This document shows, one piece after another, positions 41,233 to 42,615 of a DNA stretch of 42,615 nucleotides (positions are counted from its first letter, which is position 1; the number at the start of each line of letters is the position of its first letter). The position numbers were made by a program, and so were the translations under genes. The notes beneath the pieces are model-generated. The model ran no database searches. It was given only the letters and a program-made list of their open reading frames with translations, and had not been told where the DNA came from. The DNA is from Bacillota bacterium (lineage in GTDB: Bacteria > Bacillota > Clostridia > Clostridiales > Clostridiaceae), in contig JAUZPI010000038.1 of the NCBI GenBank assembly GCA_030706015.1, forward strand, positions 1 to 42,615. The letters run 5' to 3'.

Positions 41233-42615
41233 CTATTTAATATCAATCACCAGCTGCTTATCCTTATCGTAATATCCTGCAGGAATTTTTCTAAGCCATA
41301 ATGAATAATCTTCATTACTTTCTATGTTATAGTAAAAATCAAAGGTATTGTTATTAGTATTAGCAGCTTTATAGTAATCACCTATGTCGGTTTTATTAGT
41401 ATCATAAGTGGAGTTAATAAGCTTATACATTTTTTCCACCTCAGCTTTATTAGAAGGAACCTTAGTTTTCTCTGGTAATACCAATATAGGCAGCTGTGTT
41501 ATTCTACCTGCAGCGTAGTCTCCCCTAAAGGTGGCATTAACTTTTAACTTTCCATTATTATTTTCTATGGAGTTAATAACTATGCTCATATTATCTCCTT
41601 GAACAAATTCAAGAGGAGTCTTAATTTGCTTTAATGGAGTAACAGTATAAATTCCAAAATCATCATTTCCATAGCCATCCGAGATCTTAGAATAATCTAA
41701 ATGTGTAAATATAAGTTTATTAGGAATTTCTTTAAGAGGATGATATAACTCAATTCCTCTGTTGTTATCTCCTTTTCCTGTGGACGACCTAAGTTCATTA
41801 CCTTTTTCATCTGTAATAACTTCTGAACCTAAACATACCATTAATTCAGTTTGTATATTTCTTAAATGTTCTGCTTTTTCTTGTAGCTTGCTATTGCTTT
41901 TATCTTTTTCATAGGCGTCATCAGCTTTAGCTAAATCCTGTGATAGTTTTTTATCTATAGAAGTAGTGATCTTTATTTCAGTTGGAGTAAAAATAATCTT
42001 ACCTATATAAGCCTTATATCCGTCTATATCCCTAATAACCTTATTAGCATCTACTACCTTTATATTAGCCTGCAGTGCTGCTTTTGAAGCCTTAAACTTA
42101 AAATCCCAATTTCCTTTTGCATACCTATCTCCCCACAGGTGAATACTACCTATATTCCAATCAATTGGCACATTGTTATCAAATTTTAAGTCAGATACAT
42201 CATAGGTAGTAATTACAGCGTATTTATCATTTTTATCTGAGTCCTGTGAAAGCTTTGTCTCATCACTTATCACTCTAGAATATTGAGAATCTGCTAATAT
42301 GTTTTTGCCATTTATCCTTAGGCTTACATCTTTTAATTGTACTCCCCATTGCAGCTTTTCACTGCTGGTTAAGGTATAAATAAATTTGAGGCTTGATTCA
42401 TCATATACCACACCTTCAAGTTCTATTTTTATTCCTTTTTTATCCTGAACTAAATTCATCTTGTCTGCATAAGTAATATAATTATCATTAAACCAATATA
42501 TCTTTTTTAAGGAATTTGACAACTGATTTAAAACAGGTATACTCTCCGCTAAAGCTGGGTTTATACTAAGCCCTATAAACATAATTAACACTAAAGAGGC
42601 TGCCACAGCAAACAT
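41233..42615 (-). CDS. DUF4179-type anti-sigma-like membrane protein (5' end beyond window)
   Basis: At least 460 residues are present and the gene runs to the window edge, so the true N-terminus is probably outside. The visible part begins with a membrane helix, FAVAASLVLIMFIGLSINPA, directly followed by LAESIPVLNQL, a pattern of DUF4179 proteins, which usually carry a short cytoplasmic anti-sigma segment before the helix. The remainder is extracytoplasmic and beta-rich (KGIKIELEGVVYDESSLKF, then LWLRKIPAGYYDKDKQL near the end). A sigma-70-family ECF gene is expected just upstream, outside the window. It would regulate envelope genes; whether the neighbouring operon is a target is not known. 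Confidence 0.7.
   Translation of the reverse strand: MFAVAASLVLIMFIGLSINPALAESIPVLNQLSNSLKKIYWFNDNYITYADKMNLVQDKKGIKIELEGVVYDESSLKFIYTLTSSEKLQWGVQLKDVSLRINGKNILADSQYSRVISDETKLSQDSDKNDKYAVITTYDVSDLKFDNNVPIDWNIGSIHLWGDRYAKGNWDFKFKASKAALQANIKVVDANKVIRDIDGYKAYIGKIIFTPTEIKITTSIDKKLSQDLAKADDAYEKDKSNSKLQEKAEHLRNIQTELMVCLGSEVITDEKGNELRSSTGKGDNNRGIELYHPLKEIPNKLIFTHLDYSKISDGYGNDDFGIYTVTPLKQIKTPLEFVQGDNMSIVINSIENNNGKLKVNATFRGDYAAGRITQLPILVLPEKTKVPSNKAEVEKMYKLINSTYDTNKTDIGDYYKAANTNNNTFDFYYNIESNEDYSLWLRKIPAGYYDKDKQLVIDIK

Overview
The window is AT-rich DNA with strong GGAGG-type ribosome binding sites, frequent TTG/GTG starts, short intergenic gaps and protein families typical of a Clostridium (sensu stricto) or close Clostridia relative. 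The LicT/RAT-controlled PTS gene, the agr-type peptide signalling genes and the cell-wall-binding-repeat protein all fit this. No rRNA, tRNA, CRISPR array or complete mobile element is visible. Most genes lie on the minus strand.

Region by region: (1) 1-2.8 kb is a worn area with a 5'-truncated OmpR-type response regulator, a Cys/His-containing small membrane protein, two coding-like scraps and a cytoplasmic-looking cell-wall-binding-repeat protein. (2) 2.8-8.4 kb holds topoisomerase III (topB), a Gfo/Idh/MocA oxidoreductase, a methyltransferase pseudogene with an internal deletion, and two related small methyltransferases, one lacking its N-terminus. (3) 8.4-13.1 kb has two complete large/small subunit pairs of the LeuCD/homoaconitase family in tandem, facing a divergent LysR regulator. 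(4) 13.2-17.8 kb has signal peptidase I, a DUF457/YdjM-like membrane protein, and a PTS EIIBCA with its LicT/BglG antiterminator, each preceded by its own RAT/terminator leader. (5) 17.9-21.3 kb has amtB-glnK and an NADP isocitrate dehydrogenase, linking ammonium uptake, nitrogen sensing and 2-oxoglutarate supply. (6) 21.5-25.4 kb has a PAS-containing orphan histidine kinase and an agr-like peptide signalling locus: one AgrB, three 45-aa AgrD precursors (two of them identical, too short to have been listed as ORFs) and an AgrC-sensor-like membrane protein with no kinase domain. (7) 25.8-28.3 kb has a GT4 diacylglycerol glucosyltransferase-like enzyme and a DUF116 protein. (8) 28.3-40.9 kb is a nine-gene minus-strand block: small protein, secreted/membrane amidotransferase-fold protein, ABC-2 ATPase and permease, coiled-coil/Gly-rich membrane protein, MoxR AAA+ ATPase, DUF58, BatA-like VWA protein and a double-VWA protein. 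Several of its junctions overlap as TAATG. (9) At the right edge is a DUF4179-type anti-sigma-like protein, cut by the window end.

The most unusual items are the agr-like locus with three precursors and two predicted signal peptides, an AmtB whose first pore histidine reads as glutamate, the duplicated LeuCD-family pairs with non-standard substrate-loop sequences, and the MoxR/VWA block joined to an ABC transporter. All functional statements rest on motif recognition by eye; no database search was run.
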